This document shows positions 36,522 to 44,568 of a stretch of 64,000 nt of DNA, piece by piece; the stretch's first letter is position 1; every line of letters begins with the position of its first letter. The stretch is from Coriobacteriaceae bacterium. GTDB taxonomy: Bacteria; Actinomycetota; Coriobacteriia; Coriobacteriales; UMGS124. A program made the position numbers and the translations under genes. Location of the stretch: assembly GCA_019421015.1 (NCBI GenBank), contig JAHZGC010000025.1, forward strand, positions 1-64,000. The letters are read 5' to 3'. The notes beneath the pieces were generated by a model. The model did no database searches and was not told the DNA's origin. It was given only the letters and a program-made list of their open reading frames with translations.

Positions 36522-38030
36522 TCAGCAGGTCGCCGCCGTCTGCTCGATGAGGGCGAGCAGCTCCCGTTGAGAATGCACCCCGAGTTTGCGATAGACGTTC
36601 GACGTGTGCGTCCGCGCCGTCTCGAGCGAGATGCACAGGCCCTCGGCCACCTCGCGGCGGTTGAGCCCCATGCCCAGGAGAACGCACACGTCAGACTCGC
36701 GGGGGGAGAGGGCGTGGCCGGTCCGCAGGACGCCCACGGCATGGCGGCAGACGTCCTCCGCCATGCTGCACATGCCGTCGGTGCCCGGCTGCATGGCGGT
36801 GAGGCCGAGGTCGGGGCGCTCGAACGCCACGGCCACGAACAGGGCGACCAGCGGCGTCGTCTTTGCCAGCAGCGCGAGCCCCTCGCCGTCGATTCCCGAG
36901 AACGCCGCGCTCCACACCACGGCGCCCAGGGCCGTCGCCGCCTCGGTGGCCACCAGGCCCAGGGGCACCGACACTGTCGCGGCCGCGCTGCGCCGCAGCT
37001 GCTTGGACCCCAGCAGCGACCAGAACACGATGAAGAAGTACTGGTAGCCCATGGCGTGTATGCCGATGCCGACGACCCAGAACGCCTGGGAGGGGAGCAG
37101 GAAGTAGCCGAGGGCCAGCAGGGGGAGCGTCGTTTTGAACACGAGCTGCCACGCGTCCAGCTTGAGGATGAACGTGGCCAGAAACACCAAAAACGACGCG
37201 AGCATCGTTCCGACGACGACCCCGTAGCAGGAGCGCAGGTAGAACGACTCGGGAATCACTTCGAAAGACGTCGATATAAAGCCGTTCGAGAACCCGAATA
37301 TGGCCGCGACGGCGAGTATGGGGGCGAGCGACTTCAGCCAGGCGCGCCGCTTTTCCCCGGCCGCCCCGGCCGTTTTCGACAGGCCGGCGCCGCACGCGAC
37401 GGCGTCCGTGCACGGCTGCGGGGGGTCCGGGACCGCGGGCTGCGCCTTGCGGTACCTGCCCATGCAGAGGTAGCCCGCGAGGGGGCACAGGACGCTCGCG
37501 ACGAAGGCGATCGTCTGCGGGGCGACCACGCAAGCCATAAAGGCCGCTCCCCCCAAGGCGGTGGCGCAGATGTTGCAGGCCAGCGTGCTGCGGACCCCGA
37601 GCCGCGCCGTGAGGACGCACCAGGCGCACAGCAGGCTCCCCATGGCGACGCCCGTGAACGCGCCGGCCCCGAACGCCGCCGCCGCGCCGTGGAGGGCGGC
37701 CGTCGCGGAGGGGCCCATCACCAAGGACAGCGAGAGGACCGTTCCCACCAGCCCGCAGACCAGGGCCCCCGTCTGCATGGCGTTCACCAGGGCTTCTTCG
37801 ACGCGCTCCGTGGGGCGCCGCCAGGCGATGGCCAAGACGCAGGCCGCGATCAGCGCGCAGAAGGCCAGGTGGGAAATCCAGCGCAGCCCGGCGAGCTCCA
37901 TGGAGACGAAGCGCAGGGAGAGGGGCCCGCCCCAGTAGTGGAGCCAGTAGCCGACGTACATCGCCGCCATGCCCCAGACGGCCGCACCGTTGAGCTGCAC
38001 GCCGCGCAGCGTTTTTGGCAGATACCCCAT
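36522..38030 (-). CDS. LuxR regulator with polytopic membrane domain
   Basis: A 502-residue protein with about twelve membrane segments (residues 15-400) and a C-terminal LuxR helix-turn-helix (LSPRESDVCVLLGMGLNRREVAEGL, ISLETARTHTSNVYRKLGVHSQ). It lies 222 bp upstream of the flavoprotein at 34761 on the same strand and is its probable regulator. The intergenic gap shows no clear operator. Confidence 0.9.
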   Translation of the reverse strand: MGYLPKTLRGVQLNGAAVWGMAAMYVGYWLHYWGGPLSLRFVSMELAGLRWISHLAFCALIAACVLAIAWRRPTERVEEALVNAMQTGALVCGLVGTVLSLSLVMGPSATAALHGAAAAFGAGAFTGVAMGSLLCAWCVLTARLGVRSTLACNICATALGGAAFMACVVAPQTIAFVASVLCPLAGYLCMGRYRKAQPAVPDPPQPCTDAVACGAGLSKTAGAAGEKRRAWLKSLAPILAVAAIFGFSNGFISTSFEVIPESFYLRSCYGVVVGTMLASFLVFLATFILKLDAWQLVFKTTLPLLALGYFLLPSQAFWVVGIGIHAMGYQYFFIVFWSLLGSKQLRRSAAATVSVPLGLVATEAATALGAVVWSAAFSGIDGEGLALLAKTTPLVALFVAVAFERPDLGLTAMQPGTDGMCSMAEDVCRHAVGVLRTGHALSPRESDVCVLLGMGLNRREVAEGLCISLETARTHTSNVYRKLGVHSQRELLALIEQTAATC

Positions 38031-38262
38031 CGTCGCCCATTCCCCTCGAACAAGACCGGCGGCGTCAGTATAGCCCGAAGGGCAGCCCGGTCGCGCAGGC
38101 GGGGCGGGGGTGGACGGCGCAGTTCCGGCGAAGAAGCCTTGCAGGTCGGCGAGGGTTTCTTGGCAAAACGAAATTCTCCCCGCGGCCTTCCGCGGGCTTC
38201 TCCGCCGGGGTCGAGCGGGGCGCGGGGCCGCCTTGTAACTGCGCGGCCCCGCGCCCCGCCTC

Positions 38263-39726
38263 CTACTGCGCGTCGGCCAGCAGCGAGCGCGCGGCCACGA
38301 CGCCGTGGATGAGCGCCTTGCCGAACGCCGTGGCCGACATGTACCCGAAGCCGTGGAAGCCGCCGGTCACCTCGCCGGCCGCGTAGAGGCCGTCGATGGG
38401 CTCGCCCGAGATGCCCTCCTCCACCCGCTGCCCGGCGTCGGTCTTGAGGCCGCCGTTGAAGTGCGTGGTGCCGGGCACGCAGGCCACCGCGTAGAAGGGC
38501 CCCTCCTCGATGGGGAGCAGCTCGCCGCTCGTGCCGGAGATGTTCGTGCGGCCGAACTCCAGGCCCTCCCCGTCCTTGACGTACTGGCTGTAGGCCGCGA
38601 CCGTCTGCGCCATGGCCTCGGGGTCGAAGTCGGGGTACTTGGCCTTGATGGCCTCGCCGAGCCCCTCCACCGTGTCGGCCACGATCTCGGGCTCGGTGGG
38701 GACGCCGAAGATGGGGCTGCCGGTCCACTCCTCGAGGATCTTGCGCATGGGGGTGTCGTAGATCTGGAAGAACAGGGCCTGGGGGAGGTTCATGGCGTCC
38801 TGGGTGATGAGCACGTAGTTGTCGCCCTCGTTGTGGAAGCGCTTGCCGTCGAGGTCCACGATGATGGCGCCGTTGTTCATCCAGGGACCGCAGTTGGTGG
38901 TGGTCTCGTAGCCGATGGGCCCGGTGGGGGTCACGCCCGCCCCGATGTAGCTGACGCCTGCGCCCGCGGCGAGCGCCATGAGCAGGCCGTCGCCGGTGGC
39001 CCCCTTGCCCGTCATGGGTGTGATGAATTCGGAGCCCTTGCGGCCGTAGGCCTTCGCGAGCTGGGGGTTCTGGGTAAAGCCGCCGGTGCAGACCACCACG
39101 CCGTCGGTGGCGCCGATCGAGACGGGGCCGTCGGCGGTTTCCGCCACCACGCCCACCACGCGGCCGTCCTCCACGATGAGCCGGCGCGCGCGGGTGGCGG
39201 TCATGACGTCGATGAGGCCGCACTCGCCGATGCGCTCCTCGAGGGTGCTCATGAGCGCGAAGCCGCTGCCGCTGGCGGCCTTGTGCTCCCAGGGACGCGA
39301 CATGTAGGCCACCTGGGCGGTGCTCGCGAACTCGACCCCGTAGGACTTCAGGGTCTCGTAGACGTCGGCGGCGTTGTCGGCGTAGGACCGGAGCAGGTCT
39401 TCCTGGCAGTCGCCCTGGGCCGCCGCCTTCAGGTCGGCGACGAGCTCGTCGCGGCCGCCCGGCTCCATCTCGGTCTCGCAGAACACCACGTCGCCGCCGC
39501 AGAGGTGCGAGCTGGAGAGGGGCGTCTCGAGGGACTCGAGCAGGCACACGCGCTTCTGGGCCTGAACGGCCAGCTCCAGGGCGGCCATGTCGCCGGCGGC
39601 GCCCATGCCGATGACGACGGCGTCGTACTGGCTGTCGAAGGCCGTGTCGGCCAGCGCCAGCGGGGCGAAGGCGGCTGCGGTGGCGAAGGCGCCCCCTGCG
39701 ATGAGCCCGCGGCGGGTGATGTTGGT
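38263..39726 (-). CDS. FAD-dependent flavoprotein missing its native start codon
   Basis: The body is a complete FAD_binding_2 flavoprotein of about 488 residues: Tat leader TNITRRGLIAGGAFATAAAF, FAD site AVVIGMGAAGDMAALELA, and C-terminal GLYAAGEVTGGFHGFGYMSATAFG. However, no ATG, GTG or TTG lies in frame close to the Tat leader. The frame stays open only because it runs antisense through the truncated LuxR gene on the plus strand (first ATG at 39918, giving 63 extra residues with no leader character). A deletion that removed the start and promoter best explains this. It may be silent. Confidence 0.8.
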   Translation of the reverse strand, partial: TNITRRGLIAGGAFATAAAFAPLALADTAFDSQYDAVVIGMGAAGDMAALELAVQAQKRVCLLESLETPLSSSHLCGGDVVFCETEMEPGGRDELVADLKAAAQGDCQEDLLRSYADNAADVYETLKSYGVEFASTAQVAYMSRPWEHKAASGSGFALMSTLEERIGECGLIDVMTATRARRLIVEDGRVVGVVAETADGPVSIGATDGVVVCTGGFTQNPQLAKAYGRKGSEFITPMTGKGATGDGLLMALAAGAGVSYIGAGVTPTGPIGYETTTNCGPWMNNGAIIVDLDGKRFHNEGDNYVLITQDAMNLPQALFFQIYDTPMRKILEEWTGSPIFGVPTEPEIVADTVEGLGEAIKAKYPDFDPEAMAQTVAAYSQYVKDGEGLEFGRTNISGTSGELLPIEEGPFYAVACVPGTTHFNGGLKTDAGQRVEEGISGEPIDGLYAAGEVTGGFHGFGYMSATAFGKALIHGVVAARSLLADAQ

Positions 39727-39733
39727 TGCGCTC

Positions 39734-40339
39734 GTGCCGATGGTCGCGAGCGCGGTCGTGCGGGAGTCGGGCTTGGCCGCGTTCGCGACCGTCGGGGACG
39801 GCGCCCAGACGCTCTTCCACGGCCTGGCCTGGGTGGTCACGTTCGCCTGCGCCCGCGCGTCGGGCCTGCCGGTCCGGCGCGCGCTGGGGGTGGTGCTCGT
39901 GACGATCGCCGCCGCCATGCTGGTGCTGGGCGTTGCCGACGAGGCCGGGGCGTCGTGGGCGCGCTGGCTCGCGGTGCTGGCCTTCGGGTGCGCCGTGGCG
40001 CTGGAGCCTCTGGCCGCGGGCCCTGCGGGGGAGGGGCCGTCGCGGCCCTGGGCGCCCCCGTCGCGGCCGGACGACCTGCGGGGGGCCGTCCGGGACCGCT
40101 GCGCTTCGATTGCGGAGCGCTACCGCCTCTCGGCGCGCGAGGAAGACGTGCTGCGCCTGCTGGTCGAGGGGTGGAGCCGACAGGCCATCTGCGGGGTGCT
40201 CGGCCTGTCCGAGGGCACCGTTAAGACGCACGCTTCCCGCATCTACGGGAAGCTGCAGGTCCAGGGACGCCAGGATTTGGCCGAGGTGGTGTACGGCCCC
40301 TTCGACGACGGGGAGGCTTCGGGCGGGTCGCAGCGCTGA
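39734..40339 (+). pseudogene. Truncated LuxR membrane regulator
   Basis: Only the last few membrane segments (SGLPVRRALGVVLVTIAAAMLVLG, ARWLAVLAFGCAVALEPLA) and the intact LuxR helix-turn-helix (LSAREEDVLRLLVEGWSRQAICGVL, LSEGTVKTHASRIYGKLQ) remain; relatives in this window have about 480-530 residues. The front ends exactly where the divergent flavoprotein's Tat leader begins (about 39726-39734). One deletion thus removed the regulator's first 300 or so residues, the intergenic promoter and the flavoprotein start. Confidence 0.8.
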
Positions 40340-40349
40340 CGCTTATGGT

Positions 40350-40423
40350 GGCGCGCGAGGGCTTATGTGCCCCAGCACACCGCGCCCTCGCGCGCCTCGG
40401 CCAGCAATTTTGTGGACTGCTCT
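40350..40423 (-). repeat. Hairpin-forming repeat, copy 1
   Basis: A 74-bp segment whose minus strand is about 85% identical to 47423-47490. It contains a 13-bp perfect stem (GGCGCGCGAGGGC at 40350, complement at 40384). The minus strand could also encode a C-terminal peptide ending LLAEAREGAVCWGT, matched by LLDKAREGEVCRGT at the second copy, so both could be 3' ends of a lost gene. Confidence 0.6.
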
Positions 40424-40769
40424 AGCCTTTTCATCGCGCGTCCTTCCCGCGGCAGATGTTCCCGCATAATCGAGGTTCTGGCTAGGGCCTCGTCGTCCGG
40501 GGCGGCCCTTCTACCTTCGAGGTCTTCTCCGCTACGAAGGGATGCCCGGTAAAACCGCAGTTCAGGAGGGTGTCGGCCGCGGGGTTTTCTTGCTCGCGGG
40601 CGAACGGGGCACATCGGAGCCCTCGTGGACCTAGCCAGAACCCCCTTTACGCGGCGGTATCTCCGGTTTTCGTGGGAATGAGGTCTCGCCGGGTCCTTGG
40701 ATGCCTCCTGCACCCCTCGCCTTCTCGATTCCCGCCCCCGACCCCGCCCGTCTTCTCTTCAACCCAAGC
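40424..40769. other. Gene-free stretch, possibly a decayed gene
   Basis: No intact gene. A minus-strand frame continues upstream from the repeat at 40350 (LRFYRASLRSGEDLEGRR, then MREHLPREGRAMKRLEQSTK) and may be the remainder of a decayed gene I do not recognise. Confidence 0.35.
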
Positions 40770-40859
40770 GGCCCCCTCGCCCATGGCGAAGGGGCCGTCC
40801 CTGCCGGTGGGAGCCGCCCGTGCTGCCGGGTTGGCTCTGCCGGGCTAGCTCCCACCGGC
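40770..40859 (-). terminator. Two hairpins downstream of the flavoprotein at 40940
   Basis: Stem one, 40770-40796, pairs GGCCCCCTCGCC with an imperfect inverse around CAT. Stem two pairs GCCGGTGGGAGC (40803-40814) perfectly with 40848-40859. Both lie 80-170 bp past the end of the minus-strand flavoprotein and probably end its transcript. Confidence 0.5.
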
Positions 40860-40939
40860 CCATCGCGTTTTGGCCGCCGGCCTGGCTTCGTGCGCCCCCT
40901 TGCGGACGCGCCTTCGTTGGCCGGGGCCTCCCGCCCGCC

Positions 40940-42673
40940 TTACTCCCAGCTGTCGAGCTTGGCGGCGTTCATGCCGGCGATGTAGGCAAAGGCGAAGCCG
41001 GGGCCCAGGGTTCCGCCGGCGCCGTTGTAGAACAGGCCGGGGCCGCCGATGCCGGAGTTGTTGCCGCTGGCGTACAGGCGCGGGATGATCTCGCCGGTGG
41101 TGCTGATGACCTCGCAGTTCTCGTTCACGCGCAGGCCGCCCTTGGTGCACATGGGGTAGGGCTCGCAGATGACGCAGTAGAACGGGCCCTGCTCGATGGG
41201 GGCCAGGGACTTCTCGGGACGGCTGGTGCCGCCCTGGTCCCAGCGGGTCTCGCCGCGGTGGAACTCGGGGTCGATGCCCGCGGCGCAGTTCTCGTTGTAC
41301 TCGGCGATGGTCTTGGCGGCGCGCTCGCGGGCGTACTCGTCGCGCCAGGGGATCTGGTCGAGCAGCTCGTCGAGGGTGTCGGCCTGGTAGGCGACCCAGC
41401 TCACGATGTTGCCGTCGGCGTCGCGCATCACGGAGTTTTCGGCGTCGCTCACCGTGGAGTCGCAGATGTAGAAGGCCGGGCAGTTGGTCCAGCTGGTGCC
41501 GTAGGTCGCGCCCTCCTCGGTCTGGGCGGCGCCCAGGTCGCGGCCCCAGAAGCCGTGGTAGAGCGAGTCGTAGTCCACGGCCTCGTCCATGAAGCGGCGG
41601 CCGAACTTGTTGAGCACGCACGAGCCGGGCTTGCACATGAGGCCGTAGAAGGTGCCCAGGCCAAAGTGGTTGATCTCGGTCGGGGCCTCGCACCACTCGT
41701 GGTAGGGCATGGTTTCGGGGTCAACGCACACGACCTGGCCCCAGGCGTACTGCATCAGGGCGACGTCGGCGCCCACGGCCTGGCCCATGAGGATGCCATC
41801 GCCCACGCAGGTCGAGACCTCCATGGTGCGGTTGGCCGGCAGCTCCAGGTAGCGCTTCTTCATGTCGTCGTTCCAGCCAAAGCCGCCGGCGCCCAGGATG
41901 ACCGCCTTGGTGGCCTTGATGTTGACGGTGTTGCCGTCCTCGTCGAGGGCCTGCACGCCGCAGACCTCGGTGACGCCCTCGTCGTTGACGCGGGTGATCA
42001 GGTGCATGGCGCGGGTCTTGAGCAGCAGCTCGCCGTTGTACTTGTTGATGATGCCTTCGACCAGCGGGTCGGTCACGTAGGAGCCCGACGAGGTGGTGCC
42101 AAAGGCGCCGGTCATCTGGCCGGCCTCGGTGGACTGCTTGCCCACGGGGGCGATGGTGCGCACCATGTCCTTGGCGCCGGGGAACACGTCGATGTGGTAG
42201 TCCACGCGGGGACTGATCTCCCACGAGAGGTCGGCGGTGTCGGCCAGGAAGTCGATGGCCTCGGGGCCGTAGGTCAAGAAGGCCTCCAGGATCTCGGGGG
42301 TCGACTTGCCGGCGGCGGTGGCGGTGATGTAGGCCAGGGCGTCGTCGTGGTTGTCGAGGTCCTGGGCCATGGCGGTGGAGTTCATGGGCATCCAGGTCTG
42401 GCCGTTGCTGATGGCGGTGGTGCCGCCCGTGATGCCGGCCGCCTCGATGATGATCACGCGATTGCCCTCGGCGGCGGCCTTGCCGGCGCCGGTCAGAACG
42501 GTACCCGAGCCGACCACGGCCACGTCGCACTCGTAGTCCCAGGTCTCAGGCAGCCCCACGGCGGCGTGGGCGACCTGCGGGTTGGCCCCGGCGAGGGCGG
42601 CGACCCCGGCGGCTGCGGCTGCGCCGGCGGCACCGACGAACGAGCGGCGAGACATGCTGGTGCTGTTCTGCAT
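40940..42673 (-). CDS. FAD-dependent flavoprotein (ketosteroid-dehydrogenase/fumarate-reductase type), Tat-exported
   Basis: A 577-residue enzyme. Tat leader SMSRRSFVGAAGAAAAAGVAAL; the FAD site reads VAVVGSGTVLTGAGKAAAEG, with Leu where the third Gly of GxGxxG is usual. The C-terminus RLYASGNNSGIGGPGLFYNGAGGTLGPGFAFAY is closer to 3-ketosteroid dehydrogenase-like flavoproteins than to fumarate reductase. AAGGGAG supports the ATG. Its nearest LuxR regulator is at 44569, beyond the DUF3990 block, so a once adjacent pair may have been split by insertion. Confidence 0.9.
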   Translation of the reverse strand: MQNSTSMSRRSFVGAAGAAAAAGVAALAGANPQVAHAAVGLPETWDYECDVAVVGSGTVLTGAGKAAAEGNRVIIIEAAGITGGTTAISNGQTWMPMNSTAMAQDLDNHDDALAYITATAAGKSTPEILEAFLTYGPEAIDFLADTADLSWEISPRVDYHIDVFPGAKDMVRTIAPVGKQSTEAGQMTGAFGTTSSGSYVTDPLVEGIINKYNGELLLKTRAMHLITRVNDEGVTEVCGVQALDEDGNTVNIKATKAVILGAGGFGWNDDMKKRYLELPANRTMEVSTCVGDGILMGQAVGADVALMQYAWGQVVCVDPETMPYHEWCEAPTEINHFGLGTFYGLMCKPGSCVLNKFGRRFMDEAVDYDSLYHGFWGRDLGAAQTEEGATYGTSWTNCPAFYICDSTVSDAENSVMRDADGNIVSWVAYQADTLDELLDQIPWRDEYARERAAKTIAEYNENCAAGIDPEFHRGETRWDQGGTSRPEKSLAPIEQGPFYCVICEPYPMCTKGGLRVNENCEVISTTGEIIPRLYASGNNSGIGGPGLFYNGAGGTLGPGFAFAYIAGMNAAKLDSWE

Positions 42674-43172
42674 AGCGGTGACTCCCTTTCTTGTAACGGC
42701 GGATGGCGGCTCCCGTGCGGACCGGCCCCCCGCTCCCCGATGCGCTCTGTAGGCTGTGCGTGCCACGCCGCACCCCTCGGACGCCCTCCCTGCGAGGCCC
42801 CGCGGGTGCGGCGGTGCCGGGGGTTTGCCCCCAGCCGCGCTGCCCGGCGCTGAACGGTTCTCACTCTACGAACGGCTGCCCCGCCAAGCGCCACCCAGTT
42901 TGGGGCTTCTGGCGTTTGTGCTGGTAGATTACTTAAAGATGCCCTAGTTTGGGGGGTATGACCCCACCCGGGCCCTGGGGGAGAAACCCTTGGGGTTGCA
43001 GGGGCGGCCCATGGGCGAGGGGGCTGTGCGGGCGGGTGCCCCCCGAATCGGGGCGTGCGGGGGAGGGGACGATGGTGGGACTTGTGGGCGGTGGTCGGCG
43101 CCCCCGCGCCCTTGCGCCCCCGCACTCTGCGCCTCGCCCGCGCTCCGCGCCCCGGTTTTTGGCCGAAAGGGT
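42674..43172. other. Gene-free stretch upstream of the flavoprotein at 40940
   Basis: No gene recognised. The whole gap 42674-43419 is non-coding; its right half is the dispersed inverted-repeat element listed next. A GGGGGAGAAACCC block near 42973 resembles sequences near the NusG genes but may be compositional. Confidence 0.5.
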
Positions 43173-43358
43173 ACCTCGGTGGCCGCATGCGAGGGTCGTG
43201 CGGGATGCCCTGGCGGCCAAGCTGCCCATGTGCGTGAGACCTCCAAGAAGGCCATCGACGTTACCTGTTGTTTTAGTAATTTGATTTCTAAGGGCCAACA
43301 GGGGACGTCGGTTTTGGGGTCGTATCTATCCCGCACGACCCCCCGATGCGGCCACCAA
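43173..43358. repeat. Inverted-repeat intergenic element, copy 2, with nested 52-bp repeat
   Basis: Arms: CGGTGGCCGCAT...CGTGCGGGATG (43177-43207) and TCCCGCACGA...GATGCGGCCACC (43329-43354), matching copy 1 at 2954-3138 in sequence and order. Inside lies a 52-bp segment (43260-43311, core CTAAGGGCCAACAGGGGAC) that recurs inverted at 48310-48360, where a half arm also follows. Confidence 0.65.
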
Positions 43359-43419
43359 ACCCCCTGAATCCAAGAATCGGCAGAGTATAATAGCGAGCAA
43401 TGCGACGATTGGAGGGTGC

Positions 43420-43914
43420 ATGCGGCTCTATCACGGTACGACGCTTGCGATTGAGCATCCAAGAATCATCAATCGTTTTGCTACGTTGGATTTCGGCACT
43501 GGGTTTTACACAACCTCCAATGAAGTCCAGGCTCAAGAGTTTGCCTTAAAGACATATGGCCGCCGGGGTCGATGTGGCAGCCCTACGGTTAACACCTATG
43601 AAGTGGACGATTCTGTTTTGGCCAACGGATGCCTGGGAGTGCTTCATTTCGAAGGGGCGAATGCGGACTGGTTGCATTTTGTGGTTCACAACCGCCGATT
43701 TGGTAGAGATCCCTCCATTGAGGCGGATGTTATTGTGGGTCCCGTGGCAAATGACAACGTATTCCGCACCATTGACCTATTCGAGGCCGGCGATCTAACT
43801 GAAGCCGAGGCTATCGCGCGTTTTAAGGTCAACGAGTTGTTCGATCAATACCTGTTCTGTACAGAGAAAGCTTTGGGCTTTCTAAACCACGTGGGATTCT
43901 GTGAGGTGAGCTAG
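43420..43914 (+). CDS. DUF3990 protein, ADP-ribosyltransferase-like
   Basis: A 164-residue DUF3990 protein, a family with an ADP-ribosyltransferase-like fold. The start MRLYHGTTLAIEHPRI and the FGTGFYTTSNEVQAQEFA segment match the His/Thr-Gly and Tyr-Ser/Thr regions that bind NAD in such folds; VIVGPVANDNVFRTIDLF is the family's second conserved block. Usually found with DUF3791 in gut bacteria, probably as a toxin. First gene of a three-gene coupled operon; its TAG is followed directly by the next ATG. Confidence 0.85.
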   Translation: MRLYHGTTLAIEHPRIINRFATLDFGTGFYTTSNEVQAQEFALKTYGRRGRCGSPTVNTYEVDDSVLANGCLGVLHFEGANADWLHFVVHNRRFGRDPSIEADVIVGPVANDNVFRTIDLFEAGDLTEAEAIARFKVNELFDQYLFCTEKALGFLNHVGFCEVS

Positions 43915-44154
43915 ATGGCAGTGACCCAAGAGCAGATATCATCGCTGTTAGCAACGAGCCTCATCCCTGGAATCCTGCGTGAAGCTGGCGTTACGGAGCC
44001 GTCGGAGATAGAAGATTTCTTCGAATCACGCCTATGCTCCCAGCTTGTAGACGGACAGACGGGCATGTGGGAACTGGGGGCGGTCACACTTGCCGAGGCC
44101 TACCGCATGGAGCGTGCTGGGATCGATTACCAAGAACCGAGGGCGATTCAATGA
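43915..44154 (+). CDS. Small protein of the DUF3990 operon, unrecognised
   Basis: A 79-residue acidic protein. I do not recognise a domain; secondary structure looks helical (ITSLLATSLIP-like start, later LGAVTLAEAYRME). It starts immediately after the DUF3990 stop and overlaps the DUF3791 start by ATGA, so all three are translated together. A binding or immunity role is plausible from position only. Confidence 0.75.
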   Translation: MAVTQEQISSLLATSLIPGILREAGVTEPSEIEDFFESRLCSQLVDGQTGMWELGAVTLAEAYRMERAGIDYQEPRAIQ

Positions 44155-44369
44155 CCAAAGAGCTCGAGTTCCTCGTCTACGCTATGGAAAAGTACCGGTT
44201 TGCCAAAGGGATGACGCCGGCCGAGGTGGCGCACGTCTTTAGGGAAGAAGGGTTGTCGCAGGTCGTGCTCGACAACTATTACCTCTACCACATCGAGTCT
44301 CCGGCGCATATGGTGATGGATTTGGACGCCTATCGAACGCGGGGCGCCGCATTGGATGTCGCGCTGTAG
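44151..44369 (+). CDS. DUF3791 protein
   Basis: A 72-residue DUF3791 protein (LEFLVYAMEKYRFAKGMTPAEVAHVFREEGLSQVVLDNYYLYH). Family members are short helical proteins encoded beside DUF3990 and probably act as its antitoxin. Its ATG overlaps the previous stop codon. A CTCGTT triplet repeat (44381-44398) follows the gene. Confidence 0.85.
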   Translation: MTKELEFLVYAMEKYRFAKGMTPAEVAHVFREEGLSQVVLDNYYLYHIESPAHMVMDLDAYRTRGAALDVAL

Positions 44370-44568
44370 TGGTATAACCTCTCGTTCTCGTTCTCGTTCC
44401 GTCCCCATCCCCGCTGCTCAACCGGCCACCGGTGCGCTATCATGGCGGGCGCGGCGCTGGCATCCTTCGTTCGGTCCGTTCGGGGCCTCCGAGGATTGCA
44501 GGGCCCGTTAGATCCGCAAAGTCCGCAGGGCCCTGGGCCCTCAAGGCACCCGGAGTCGGAGGTCCGCC

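Noticed and set aside
44381..44398. Three CTCGTT hexamers as a regulatory repeat
   Set aside because: Too short and without a neighbouring promoter signal.
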